Source: JBGASG01 sp046328035 (GTDB taxonomy: Bacteria > Cyanobacteriota > Vampirovibrionia > Obscuribacterales > Obscuribacteraceae). Taken from it: 64,000 nt of DNA. Position numbers and translations under genes: made by a program. The notes beneath the pieces are model-generated. The model did no database searches, was not told the origin of the DNA, and saw only the letters and a list, made by a program, of their open reading frames with translations. Shown in pieces: positions 46,848-54,422 of the stretch. The DNA lies in assembly GCA_046328035.1 (NCBI GenBank), contig JAXLXI010000001.1, positions 599,193 through 663,192 on the forward strand, given 5' to 3'. Position 1 is the first letter of the stretch; every line of letters starts with the position of its first letter.

Positions 46848-48014
46848 TTAGTAGTGCGGCAAAACAACATTATCCGCGAAGCTGTTTTGAACGAACCAGC
46901 GCGCCAGCATAGGAATGTCGAATAGTTTGGTGAACTGATTACGCAAGAAAAGGTCGACTGGACTGTCGGGCGCGAACCATCTGGCGAACTTTTTTGCCGA
47001 CTTCTGCTTCTCAGAGATCAATGGTCTGAGCCGTTCTTCATAGCGTCGAAAAGCTTGTTCAAAGTTACCTGCTGCGTGTTTCAATTCTCCTGCCAGTACA
47101 TAACTGCTGGTCATAGCTAGCGACGAACCTTCTCCCGCCAAAAGTGAAACACAAAATGCGGCATCGCCGATGAGCGCAACTCGCCCTTTAGACCAACTCG
47201 GCATACGAATTTGGCTGACGCTATCGAAGTAAAGATCATCGGCGTCGCGCATTGCCTCGAGAATATTTCTACATTCCCACGCTTCATCCTGAAGGACAGC
47301 TTGCAGTGAAGATTGAGGATCGAGGTCCGCCACAGACTGGTTGGATTTATAGATCACGAAGAAGATTGTAGTGTCGTCACGCAGAGCAAAGCGGGCGATC
47401 TGTTTTCCCGGAGAGGAATAAGCAACGTACGTATTTTCATCGCGTGGACTGTAACCCGTCGCACTAAATGCGGCTACGTTGTATCCCAGGTTTGTTTCAA
47501 AATGGTCCTGCGATCCGAACACCAACTTGCGCACCTCCGAGTGGAGTCCATCGGCACCGACCAGCAGATCAAATTTGCGATCTGCGTTTTGCTTGAATGA
47601 CACGGTCACATCCGCGCTCTCTTCACGAATGGCTTTAATGCTGTCGCCAAACAAAATCTCAACGTCAGACGCAACTTGCTCATAAATTTCAGTGGCAAGG
47701 TCGCCACGTCTGATGCTGACATAACGCTGACTTAGGTAGCGGCGAAAAATGTCGGCGCTGAATCCGCCTACTCTGGCGCCGTCGGCTCCAACCAATCGCA
47801 CTGCTGTGACGTCGTAGCCCTGTCTGCGCAACTCAGGAAGCAAATTCATCCGATCCGCGACTTCGAACCCTGCACCCCAAAAGTCAACAATGTAGCCACC
47901 GGTGCGGAAAGAGGGAGATCGTTCGATTATCGTTGGCTCAAAACCCCATTGAAGTAACCAGTAGGCTAGGGTCGGGCCCGCTATGCCGGCACCAGAGATC
48001 AGTACTCTTTGCAT
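46848..48014 (-). CDS. FAD-dependent monooxygenase (PHBH fold)
   Basis: A 388-residue flavoprotein of the FAD_binding_3 group. Dinucleotide-binding GAGIAGPTLAYWLL at residues 7-20, second FAD motif near residue 155 (GADGLHSEVRKLVFG) and third near 285 (ALIGDAAFCVSLLAGEGSSLA; the usual GDAAH/GDAAF-P variant). Family members hydroxylate or epoxidise aromatic compounds and some inactivate antibiotics such as tetracycline and rifampicin. Substrate unknown. It follows the DUF1508 gene by 9 nt and shares its GAAAGA-type promoter, so it should belong to the same stress response. Confidence 0.9.
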   Translation of the reverse strand: MQRVLISGAGIAGPTLAYWLLQWGFEPTIIERSPSFRTGGYIVDFWGAGFEVADRMNLLPELRRQGYDVTAVRLVGADGARVGGFSADIFRRYLSQRYVSIRRGDLATEIYEQVASDVEILFGDSIKAIREESADVTVSFKQNADRKFDLLVGADGLHSEVRKLVFGSQDHFETNLGYNVAAFSATGYSPRDENTYVAYSSPGKQIARFALRDDTTIFFVIYKSNQSVADLDPQSSLQAVLQDEAWECRNILEAMRDADDLYFDSVSQIRMPSWSKGRVALIGDAAFCVSLLAGEGSSLAMTSSYVLAGELKHAAGNFEQAFRRYEERLRPLISEKQKSAKKFARWFAPDSPVDLFLRNQFTKLFDIPMLARWFVQNSFADNVVLPHY

Positions 48015-48023
48015 GACGGTTGC

Positions 48024-48227
48024 TCACGACCGAGACGTTGGTTCCGTTTCGACGCAGCGGTCAACTACATCGGCTTGAAGAGCCAGGCGGCGCACCATTT
48101 CGATGCCTCTGATTGCGGCACGTTTGGTCGCATAGCCTTGCGACATTACCAGTGCCAGGTTATTCTCGGATTTCAACAAGAAATAGTAATGCCCGTCCAT
48201 GCCTCTTAAGAGTTCGAATCGATTCAT
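48024..48227 (-). CDS. DUF1508 (YegP-type) small protein
   Basis: A 67-residue protein with one DUF1508 module: FELLRGMDGHYYFLLKSEN, then SQGYATKRAAIRGIEMVRRLA, the classic 'F-E-x-x-x-D-x-x-G-x-Y-x-F-x-L' and 'GY-x-x-K-x-x-x-x-x-G-I' pattern. Function unknown; family members often respond to stress. A GAGGAT ribosome site precedes the ATG. It is the first gene of an operon with the FAD-monooxygenase. Confidence 0.85.
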   Translation of the reverse strand: MNRFELLRGMDGHYYFLLKSENNLALVMSQGYATKRAAIRGIEMVRRLALQADVVDRCVETEPTSRS

Positions 48228-48288
48228 CGGAATATCCTCATCGCCTTTCCAGATGATGGTCTGAGCTCGTCTCTTTGCACCATCTTCT

Positions 48289-48320
48289 ACTATAGGCGAA
48301 GTATCTTTCGCGATTCTTTC
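48289..48320 (-). promoter_or_regulatory. Direct-repeat promoter 1 (GAAAGA boxes + -10)
   Basis: Minus strand: GAAAGAA (from 48320) and GAAAGAT (from 48309), 11 bp apart, then 8 bp, then TATAGT (48294-48289). Drives the DUF1508/FAD-monooxygenase operon. Confidence 0.75.
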
Positions 48321-48366
48321 AGAGTTTGAATCGTGTTAGCTGAGTTCAGAGTTGTAGTGTCCGTGT

Positions 48367-48414
48367 ACAGGGCGCTAGTGCCGCGTGTGGTATCACGCGT
48401 AACTAGCGCACTGT
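48367..48414. other. Large nested hairpin in intergenic region
   Basis: ACAG/CTGT (outer), then GCGCTAGT/ACTAGCGC (8 bp), a 2x2 internal loop, then CGCGTG/CACGCG (6 bp) around the loop TGGTAT. It lies in the 323-bp gap between the divergent DUF1508 and 48551 genes, between promoters 1 and 2. No U-tract follows on either strand. Confidence 0.6.
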
Positions 48415-48479
48415 GCGTTGCGGCTGGAGACCAATCCAATCCAGCAGATGCTTGATCAGAACTTGCACTGCGGGAGCAT

Positions 48480-48511
48480 GAAAGGTTGGCGAAATGGAGG
48501 ATTGGTAATTT
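48480..48511 (+). promoter_or_regulatory. Direct-repeat promoter 2
   Basis: GAAAGGT (48480) and GAAATGG (48491), 11 bp apart, then 8 bp, then TAATTT (48506-48511). Drives the small membrane protein at 48551 and perhaps 48941. Confidence 0.6.
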
Positions 48512-48550
48512 AGTCCAGGCATTTTGGCTGTGTGTGTGGATGGAAAAATT

Positions 48551-48832
48551 ATGATCACCAACAGACCTATTTCCGGCAGAACCGCTGCACGCCGTATTGC
48601 CGCGAGTAAGAATCTGCGGCGGCGTCTCTTCGTTACTTACTCATATCTTTTGGGCGTTCTGGAATTGGGACTAGGACTGGGCAGCTATTGTTATTTTGTC
48701 TCTTCCGGATCGACCCTGCTCGAGGCGCTAATGGGAGCAGCACTGACAATGATTGACGGATTCCTGATTTTCAATGCCACGTTGGTGTTGTGCAGCCTTG
48801 CCGACCTCACTCGTCAGAGAATATTTCGTTAA
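48551..48832 (+). CDS. Small two-pass membrane protein
   Basis: A 93-residue protein: basic N-terminus (residues 1-28, many Arg/Lys), then two hydrophobic segments (about 30-52 and 58-80) and a basic C-terminus. The ATG at 48551 is the first good start after the predicted transcript start near 48518. Family not recognised. Promoter 2 places it in the GAAAGA regulon. Confidence 0.6.
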   Translation: MITNRPISGRTAARRIAASKNLRRRLFVTYSYLLGVLELGLGLGSYCYFVSSGSTLLEALMGAALTMIDGFLIFNATLVLCSLADLTRQRIFR

Positions 48833-48940
48833 CGCACATTGAGAGAGGCATATCGCTCACTGCAGAAGAAGCTGATGTGAAGGCACAAAAGTGATCATCG
48901 ACTTCGTCTCTATCCGCGGATGGAGAGAGGTCAAGTCGCA

Positions 48941-50173
48941 ATGTCAGTGAATAAAGTCTGGATTCCAATACGATTGTTGTTTGTTCACATCTTATGCGCC
49001 ACAGCTTGTTGTGCACAGGGAAGTGGTGACGGCAATGTTTTCCTCCGGGGCTCTACAGAGATTTTTCAGCGCAATCAAACTCCCGTGCTGGACTCGGCAT
49101 TGCGGAATCAGCGCCTCCGTGTCGTGCGTGGAAAGGGGAAATCTGCCGATTTGAGTTTCAGAAAAAGAGAGATCGAGCAAGAATCGGACTCGTCCTTACG
49201 TCAAAAGCCAGGAGGCTCTCTCTTGAGTCCGGCAACCCCGATTACGGGGATCGGCTCCGTATTCGGTGCCATCTCGCCGCTGGGAGGAACCGAACGTCAA
49301 CTTCGGGATGTAAACCAGGGGCTGGCAGAACTACAGCGTCCGTTGAGCAATGTCGCTCAGCCACTTAATAAGCTGACTGGAGCCGTGAGGCGCCTGGAGC
49401 AGCCGGTTGAACGATTGCAAGTACCTCTGTCCGGGCTGCAGCAGCCTATATCAAACCTGGAAGAACCTCTTTCGAATCTACAGCGACCACTATCGAACTT
49501 AGAACAACCACTGTCAAATCTGCAGCAACCGTTGGGCAGTTTGCAGCGTGACCTTCACCAACTCAGACAACCAATGCATAAGTTGCAAGCCTCGCTGGCT
49601 GGGGTACGCAGTCCCGTGCAAGGACTGGCAAGTTCGGCACGACAGCTGCAAAGTCCGCTTGCGAATTTGAGAACTCCGTTAGGCACGGTTTCCACCCAAT
49701 TGACGGCTCTCAAAAAGCCGTTAGCGGAATTATCTCAACCCATGCACGGACTTCCGGGCGACGTGAGAAAGCTGAGCGAGTCAGTCAGCACTTTGCGCGC
49801 GGAAATGAGGCAATTACATGGACAAATTGGTAGCTTGCACCATTCGATTGACAACATTGCGCAGAATGTAAGCATGGCCGTAATACTGGGCGCGATTACC
49901 ATCGCGGTATCACTGTTCATGCATCGCAAAGTTCCCTCAAATACGCAACCAACGATGACCACGGTGGAAACAGTTGAAGAAAGCCCTGAAACAGGTCCGT
50001 CGATGCGACGTCAGGACCGCACTGCTGCGCGAAAAAGCCCGCGCAAGAAAGTTAGTGTCATGAAAACTAAACCAATCGATTCCGAAAGCTCCGGCGCACC
50101 TGTGGAGGCTACTGCCGCCGCTGGCGTCGACCAGCCTACGCCTTCTGTTCCGCCTGAACCAAGCCCAGAATAA
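48941..50173 (+). CDS. Membrane-anchored protein of proline-containing heptad repeats
   Basis: A 410-residue protein. Signal-like N-terminus to about residue 25 (CATACCAQ). From about residue 125 to 300 it is a continuous run of about 26 seven-residue units of the form L-x-x-L-x-x-P (LSNLQRP, LSNLEQP, LSNLQQP and so on), without interruption, ending in a membrane helix (VSMAVILGAITIAVSLFM, about 305-325). The remaining C-terminus is Pro/Ser/Thr/Lys-rich. Leu at positions 1 and 4 of a heptad is coiled-coil-like, but Pro at position 7 would kink a normal helix, so the fold is unclear. I know no described family with this repeat. Confidence 0.75.
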   Translation: MSVNKVWIPIRLLFVHILCATACCAQGSGDGNVFLRGSTEIFQRNQTPVLDSALRNQRLRVVRGKGKSADLSFRKREIEQESDSSLRQKPGGSLLSPATPITGIGSVFGAISPLGGTERQLRDVNQGLAELQRPLSNVAQPLNKLTGAVRRLEQPVERLQVPLSGLQQPISNLEEPLSNLQRPLSNLEQPLSNLQQPLGSLQRDLHQLRQPMHKLQASLAGVRSPVQGLASSARQLQSPLANLRTPLGTVSTQLTALKKPLAELSQPMHGLPGDVRKLSESVSTLRAEMRQLHGQIGSLHHSIDNIAQNVSMAVILGAITIAVSLFMHRKVPSNTQPTMTTVETVEESPETGPSMRRQDRTAARKSPRKKVSVMKTKPIDSESSGAPVEATAAAGVDQPTPSVPPEPSPE

Positions 50174-50374
50174 CCATCTTCCGGCATGTCGGCTCGGCAG
50201 CTGTGTTAAAATCGGTGCCACCATATGTGATACTGTGCGTGTTTCGGTCGTGCCCGGGGTTCGTGGAGTCTCATGATTTTGCTGGAGCAAATCGGATGGC
50301 ATCACGGCTTTAGCGACGTGAGGGGTAAAACAACGGTTAAGCAGAAGGGAGACCTTAATTGTTGAACTTTCCTT

Positions 50375-50701
50375 GTGACTGACGCGCTAGCGACACTCAT
50401 CCACTACACTGAAAGCATCATCCACTGGTGGCATCAAATGTCACGCATTGTTTTTACCGATAAAAACTGCCCTACCTGCGGCGAACCATACCCGCAGTCC
50501 CCACTGAATGAGCAATTGGGTATACCCGTCACCCGGTGCAACCTTTGCCATGCCCGTTACATAGCAGCCTTTAGCTCCTTCACTGTTGCGGTGATGCTGG
50601 TCTGCTGCTTTACGCATGACTTTTGGGCATGGCTACTTGCCACTGTGTTCGCCACGCTCGGTACTTTTTGGACGATTCGCTGGTTGTCCCCTAAAGAATA
50701 A
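50375..50701 (+). CDS. Small membrane protein with zinc-ribbon
   Basis: A 108-residue protein with an N-terminal region carrying CPTC (residues 32-35) and CNLC (residues 55-58), the pattern of a zinc ribbon, then two hydrophobic segments (about 64-84 and 86-102). Start is GTG at 50375. Function unknown; the ribbon is probably cytoplasmic. It has no GAAAGA-type site that I could find directly upstream. Confidence 0.6.
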   Translation: MTDALATLIHYTESIIHWWHQMSRIVFTDKNCPTCGEPYPQSPLNEQLGIPVTRCNLCHARYIAAFSSFTVAVMLVCCFTHDFWAWLLATVFATLGTFWTIRWLSPKE

Positions 50702-50762
50702 GAGGCCGTTTCCGAAGCCTCCGCGATTAGGCACAACTGGAAAGAAAATCTTAAGATGCTAC

Positions 50763-50794
50763 GAAAGAGTTGTGAAAGACTGACGTTGTAGGCT
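50763..50794 (+). promoter_or_regulatory. Direct-repeat promoter 3
   Basis: GAAAGAG (50763) and GAAAGAC (50774), 11 bp apart, then 8 bp, then TAGGCT (50789-50794). A further GAAAGAA lies at 50740. Drives the small gene at 50822. Confidence 0.65.
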
Positions 50795-50821
50795 CGCTAC
50801 GAGCTTTGTTAGGAATTGTCC

Positions 50822-51067
50822 TTGCTGCCTCAACTTAGACGCACGACAGGATCGCGCAGAACGTTTTGTCTGCTACGAGTGTGTCGTGGTTCTGCCCTGC
50901 TAACATCGATTACGCTTAGTGCGTATCTGGCTTATCTTTTCCTGGGCATTCAGGGCATCTCCCTCACGGAAGTCATCTGCGTCGCCTCCGTGGCAGTCTT
51001 GGCTGGTGCCTGCGTGTTCAGCGGGCTTCTTGTTGTTTGTCTGTTCACGGATCCACGTTGGCGTTGA
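50822..51067 (+). CDS. Small two-pass membrane protein
   Basis: An 81-residue protein with two hydrophobic segments (about 24-44 and 50-73). The start is a TTG at 50822 with AGGA 7 nt upstream; a TTG two codons earlier has too little spacing. The predicted transcript start (about 50801) lies 21 nt before it, which supports the gene's reality. Not recognised. Convergent with the sensor kinase. Confidence 0.5.
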   Translation: MLPQLRRTTGSRRTFCLLRVCRGSALLTSITLSAYLAYLFLGIQGISLTEVICVASVAVLAGACVFSGLLVVCLFTDPRWR

Positions 51068-51114
51068 CGTATGAATCCTCAAGGCTGAAATGTTTCAAGA
51101 TCCTTTGCGAGCAT

Positions 51115-52614
51115 CTAACTGGACCACTGCTGGCGGCGGTGCTGACGCTCATGTGGCTCGCCAGAGGCAATGAACAACTCCGATGATTTGTCCGTGACTG
51201 TTTCACCAAAGGCTTCGGTTAAGCGTGGAAAAGTAATGCAGAAACACGCACCGCCTCCGAGGCGATCTATCACCTTGACCGTCGCATTATTATTGCTGGC
51301 TGTTCTGCTCACGATGGATAGTCCAAGCCCGCAGCCTGGTTCGGTAGTCCCTGGTATGCGATAGAACCTTTCGAATATCGATTGTTTCTCAGGATCGGGA
51401 ATGCCTGGACCGTTGTCTTCGATGTTGATGACGACGGCTTCGGTAGTTTCCTTCAATTTCACCCATATTGATCCCTTTTCCGATGTGTATTTGATGGCGT
51501 TATCAAACAGGTTAGCCAGAAGCTCGACGAGATCGCCTTTGTCGCCATTGACGTAGACCGGACTTTCAGGAATTTCGAATTCCATGCAGATATTTCGGCG
51601 CAGCGCTTCGGAGATAACCAGAGCGGCAGCATCATTTACAGCCTCCGATATATCCATCTTCTCCAGCATTCGCACAGAGTCCTCTTCAGTCCGCGCCAAG
51701 CTCAAGAGCCGTTCGGTCATGTGGGCTAACCTGGTTGCTGCTTCGGAAGTCTGTTCCAGGACTTCTGACAGTGTCGCTCCTCCGCTGTTAGCAATTCTGA
51801 GCGCATATTCGGAATTGGTCTTCAGCGCGGTTATCGGCGTTCGCAGCTGATGGGCAGCATTACCGATGAATTGTCTTTGCAGCTGAATGTGGTTGGTCGC
51901 ATTCAAAAAAAGTTGGTTGAGAGCATTTGTCACGGGCACCAGTTCGGATGGAGTTTTGCCGATATCAACCGGGGACAGATCCACCTTTCGCCGGGCATTC
52001 AAAAGTTTACCGAGCCGTTCCAGGGGAGCCACGCCGTGCTTTACGCCTACCCACACGGACAGACTGGCAAGAATGACCAGCACTACCTGTGGTGCGACAA
52101 TGCTGATAAATATCTGTTTCAGGAGTTGCTGCCGGCGGTTCAGGGTTTCGGCCACTTGAACCCAGATCTCGTCGGGGCTGGGACTGATTTGAACGAACAC
52201 CCTGTACATCCGTACTTTCTGCCCTTCAATTTCAGCGTATCTAAAGCGCGGACCTTTGTCCGAGGTGTTGAGAGGGAGTGGCAAGACAGCATCTCCGGTC
52301 AGTCTATGACCGTAGCTGTCTGCTATCTGGTAATAAAACTGGTCTTTCAGACCGTCCTTGGTCTCATGCCGAAGAATCGCTTGAGCAGCCAATGGCAGGT
52401 CCGCAACAACCACACCGCTTTCGTTGCGGCCGATCCTCCCCGCGATAGACTCAGCCGATCTCACTAGCAGTTTGTCGTAAGAGTCATTGGCAAAGCGCTC
52501 GGCTAAGCCGTAGGCAACCAGCGAAGAAAGAGAGCATAAGCAGACGAGGGGCACGAGCAACCAGAGGAGCAAGTTCCGCCTGATGGAGATGCTCGATGCT
52601 TTATGCTTCGACAA
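51115..52614 (-). CDS. Sensor histidine kinase, QseC/TctE type
   Basis: A 499-residue kinase. Membrane segment 1 (residues 13-34), a periplasmic sensor of about 130 residues, membrane segment 2 (about 170-190), a HAMP-like linker, then the dimerisation domain with phospho-acceptor His in NAAHQLRTPI (near residue 260), and the ATPase domain: N-box LFDNAIKY, G1 DNGPGIP, G2 GCGLGLSIV. The sensor domain starts with 'SYDKLLVRSAESIAGRIG...GVVVADLPLAAQAILR', the 2CSK_N type. The start overlaps the regulator gene's stop by 14 nt, so both are translated together. The ligand is unknown. Confidence 0.92.
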   Translation of the reverse strand: MSKHKASSISIRRNLLLWLLVPLVCLCSLSSLVAYGLAERFANDSYDKLLVRSAESIAGRIGRNESGVVVADLPLAAQAILRHETKDGLKDQFYYQIADSYGHRLTGDAVLPLPLNTSDKGPRFRYAEIEGQKVRMYRVFVQISPSPDEIWVQVAETLNRRQQLLKQIFISIVAPQVVLVILASLSVWVGVKHGVAPLERLGKLLNARRKVDLSPVDIGKTPSELVPVTNALNQLFLNATNHIQLQRQFIGNAAHQLRTPITALKTNSEYALRIANSGGATLSEVLEQTSEAATRLAHMTERLLSLARTEEDSVRMLEKMDISEAVNDAAALVISEALRRNICMEFEIPESPVYVNGDKGDLVELLANLFDNAIKYTSEKGSIWVKLKETTEAVVINIEDNGPGIPDPEKQSIFERFYRIPGTTEPGCGLGLSIVSRTASNNNATVKVIDRLGGGACFCITFPRLTEAFGETVTDKSSELFIASGEPHERQHRRQQWSS

Positions 52615-53260
52615 GGAAACCGAGCCCCCGAATGGTCTGGATATTCAGTCCATGCTGCTCTACTTTTTTTCTCAAGCGGTGAATGACGATATCGATTGCA
52701 TTGTAGGTGACCTCCGCATCCCAGTCACTCAACAGAGAGGCGAGCTTTTGCTTAGTGACCAGGGTTCCGAGATTGTGCACCAGGATCTCGAGAACCATAT
52801 ATTCTCTGCGAGACAGATCTATTGCTTCGTCGCCGCGCTTCAACACTCGCTTTATGGTATCAAACGTCAATTCTCCGATCTGGACCGCCGGAGCATTTTT
52901 GCATCCTAGACGCAGAAGCGCGCGCACTCGTGCTTCCAATTCACCGAGATGAAAAGGTTTGGTGACATAATCATTCGCACCGGAATCGAGTCCTTCGATT
53001 CGATCTCCATATGCGGCTCTGGCTGTCAGTATCAACACCGGAACAGAAATCTTTCTGTGGCGAATGCGTTTAAGAAACTGCAGTCCGTCCATTCCCGGCA
53101 GTCCGAGGTCCAGGATAACTAGATCATATGGCTCCGTAACGGCAGCTACCTCCGCATGCGAGCCATCGCCCACACAATCCACAAGGTAACCAGAGCCCAT
53201 TAATGCCCGAGCTACAGCGTCGGACACTAAGCGGTCATCTTCTACCAATAGGATCTTCAA
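52601..53260 (-). CDS. OmpR/QseB-type response regulator
   Basis: A 219-residue regulator: receiver domain (1-118) with acidic pocket E7/D8/D9, phospho-acceptor Asp52 in LVILDLGLPG, Thr79 in LTAR and Lys101 in VTKPF; then an OmpR-type winged helix (about 128-217) with LSRREYMVLEIL and AIDIVIHRLRKKVE and GLGFLV. This subfamily binds direct repeats of about 11 bp spacing near the -35 box. Nine such sites of the form GAAAGA-N5-GAAAGA occur in front of genes from 48.3 to 61.4 kb, so it is the natural candidate for the regulator of that group. It is preceded by two small genes on the same strand, and a degenerate site lies upstream of those, which would allow autoregulation. Confidence 0.92.
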   Translation of the reverse strand: MKILLVEDDRLVSDAVARALMGSGYLVDCVGDGSHAEVAAVTEPYDLVILDLGLPGMDGLQFLKRIRHRKISVPVLILTARAAYGDRIEGLDSGANDYVTKPFHLGELEARVRALLRLGCKNAPAVQIGELTFDTIKRVLKRGDEAIDLSRREYMVLEILVHNLGTLVTKQKLASLLSDWDAEVTYNAIDIVIHRLRKKVEQHGLNIQTIRGLGFLVEA

Positions 53261-53312
53261 AGCACCTTCCTTTCATTATGCATTAGTGAAGCGTCGTCGA
53301 GACACAATCTAG

Positions 53313-53522
53313 TTAATCGCCTGCACAGAAATCTACCAGTTCAAGCCATTCTGCGCGCGCTTGGTCTTCCTCCATATGAAGGATCACGAGACTGCTGCGA
53401 TCCGTCGAGAAACATTCTGGACAACTCTGAGCGCTGTCTTGAGCGCCGAAACTTATCTCGCAAATCTGGCAGAGGTACATCAACGGCAGCATTTTTCCCG
53501 ATGATATCGGCTCAACATACAT
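53313..53522 (-). CDS. Small rubredoxin-like zinc-ribbon protein
   Basis: A 69-residue protein with CQIC (residues 18-21) and CPEC (34-37), spaced as in a zinc ribbon or rubredoxin. The ATG at 53522 has GGAG about 7 nt upstream; a longer frame to 53567 lacks a good site. The C-terminus is acidic and ends in FCAGD. Lies between the 53983 gene and the response regulator gene, all on the minus strand. Function unknown. Confidence 0.65.
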   Translation of the reverse strand: MYVEPISSGKMLPLMYLCQICEISFGAQDSAQSCPECFSTDRSSLVILHMEEDQARAEWLELVDFCAGD

Positions 53523-53557
53523 GTTCTTACTCCTTATTTTAACTGGCGTACTGGTCG

Positions 53558-53983
53558 TCACGCACACAAATCAGTTGCTCTTTCGTCGAGTGCGGCAGCC
53601 TCGGCGCGTCGGTTGAGTTCAGCTACCGGTGGGATCAGATGTTTCAATCCCTCGGATAAGCTGCGGCTTACCGGCTGTTGAAATACACCTGCGTACTCTC
53701 CGCATATTAGCCTGGTACGTTCTCCATCCATCACAATGAAGTCGAGTTCTCCAGCCGTGAAAGAGTCCAAAAGAGCTTGGCTCATGCGTCCAGGCCGCTG
53801 ACGGTTTCCTTCATCCTCACTAGCTGATTTCAGTAGAGCTTTCACCTGCATCAAAGCGGCTCTTGCTGATGAGGCATGCTGCGTGAATACCAAGGCACCA
53901 GTCGCGACTAGATATTTCTGCTCGTCCCCGCTTCGGTGTGGGGACCGTTCTACATTGTTTTTGTTAGCTCCGAACCACGTCAT
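53558..53983 (-). CDS. Small protein upstream of two-component genes
   Basis: A 141-residue soluble protein. The ATG at 53983 has GGAGGG upstream, which decides the start over a frame reaching 54028. Helical, with no membrane segment. The N-terminal WFGANKNN and LVFTQHASSARAALMQVKAL and the segment ELDFIVMDGERTRLICGEYAG are the visible landmarks; no family recognised. It is the first gene of the operon that ends in the regulator and kinase. Confidence 0.6.
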   Translation of the reverse strand: MTWFGANKNNVERSPHRSGDEQKYLVATGALVFTQHASSARAALMQVKALLKSASEDEGNRQRPGRMSQALLDSFTAGELDFIVMDGERTRLICGEYAGVFQQPVSRSLSEGLKHLIPPVAELNRRAEAAALDERATDLCA

Positions 53984-54027
53984 TGTTAACCCTCCGGTAA
54001 TAGTGGCTGCGATACACGATGCTCCCA

Positions 54028-54059
54028 ACTTATCAGCGGCAGTGTTTCAAACTTCTTTC
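54028..54059 (-). promoter_or_regulatory. Direct-repeat promoter 4 (degenerate)
   Basis: Minus strand: GAAAGAA (from 54059) and GAAACAC (from 54048), 11 bp apart; 8-9 bp later ATAAGT/TAAGTT. It lies 45 bp upstream of the 53983 start, so it may autoregulate the response-regulator operon. Confidence 0.4.
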
Positions 54060-54196
54060 AGCGGCAAATAGGATGTAAGCGCAGTAGTCGAGCTTTTCTG
54101 CCACATTTGTACCAGACTGGCGGGCGCGGGGCGGGCACCAGGTATGGTGCGTTGGTCCTGCTACTATCGCATTCCGCAAGATTCGGTTGATCGGTT

Positions 54197-54228
54197 GAAA
54201 GACAGGAGAAAGACGGTCGCTTTAAGAT
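54197..54228 (+). promoter_or_regulatory. Direct-repeat promoter 5
   Basis: GAAAGAC (54197) and GAAAGAC (54208), two identical half-sites 11 bp apart, then 8 bp, then TAAGAT (54223-54228). The predicted start near 54235 is at the 5' arm of the stem described next. Confidence 0.7.
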
Positions 54229-54234
54229 AGATGC

Positions 54235-54312
54235 AAGCGGTCCAGGTTAACAGCCTCGAAGATCTCCCGTTGGCGTATTAGCAATCACCACCACTCGTCA
54301 GGCGGACCGCTC
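54235..54312 (+). ncRNA. Candidate small RNA or leader, closed by a long stem
   Basis: The predicted transcript from promoter 5 begins at or next to AGCGGTCC (54236-54243), which is perfectly complementary to GGACCGCT (54304-54311). The ends of a 76-nt RNA would thus pair. No U-tract follows, so it could also be the leader of the glycosyltransferase gene at 54423. Confidence 0.35.
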
Positions 54313-54361
54313 ACTCTTAGAAAGACAGGTCGAGAAACGACCAAAGCCGCGTCGATCGATC

Positions 54362-54393
54362 GAAAGAATTGCGAAAGCCTGTGCCTGTACAGT
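54362..54393 (+). promoter_or_regulatory. Direct-repeat promoter 6
   Basis: GAAAGAA (54362) and GAAAGCC (54373), 11 bp apart, then 8 bp, then TACAGT (54388-54393). A start near 54400 puts GGAG (54413-54416) and the ATG at 54423 in perfect order. Confidence 0.7.
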
Positions 54394-54422
54394 AGTTGAA
54401 ACCAGTAGCACAGGAGAATCCG

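Noticed and set aside
50702..50721. GAGGC/GCCTC hairpin as a terminator after the 50375 gene
   Set aside because: Only 5 bp of stem and no U-tract; not convincing.
54231..54281. A 16-codon ATG frame behind promoter 5
   Set aside because: Its ATG lies upstream of the predicted transcription start and there is no ribosome site.
54320..54345. Another GAAAGAC with GAGAAAC behind it
   Set aside because: The second half-site is not at 11 bp and no -10 follows at the right distance.
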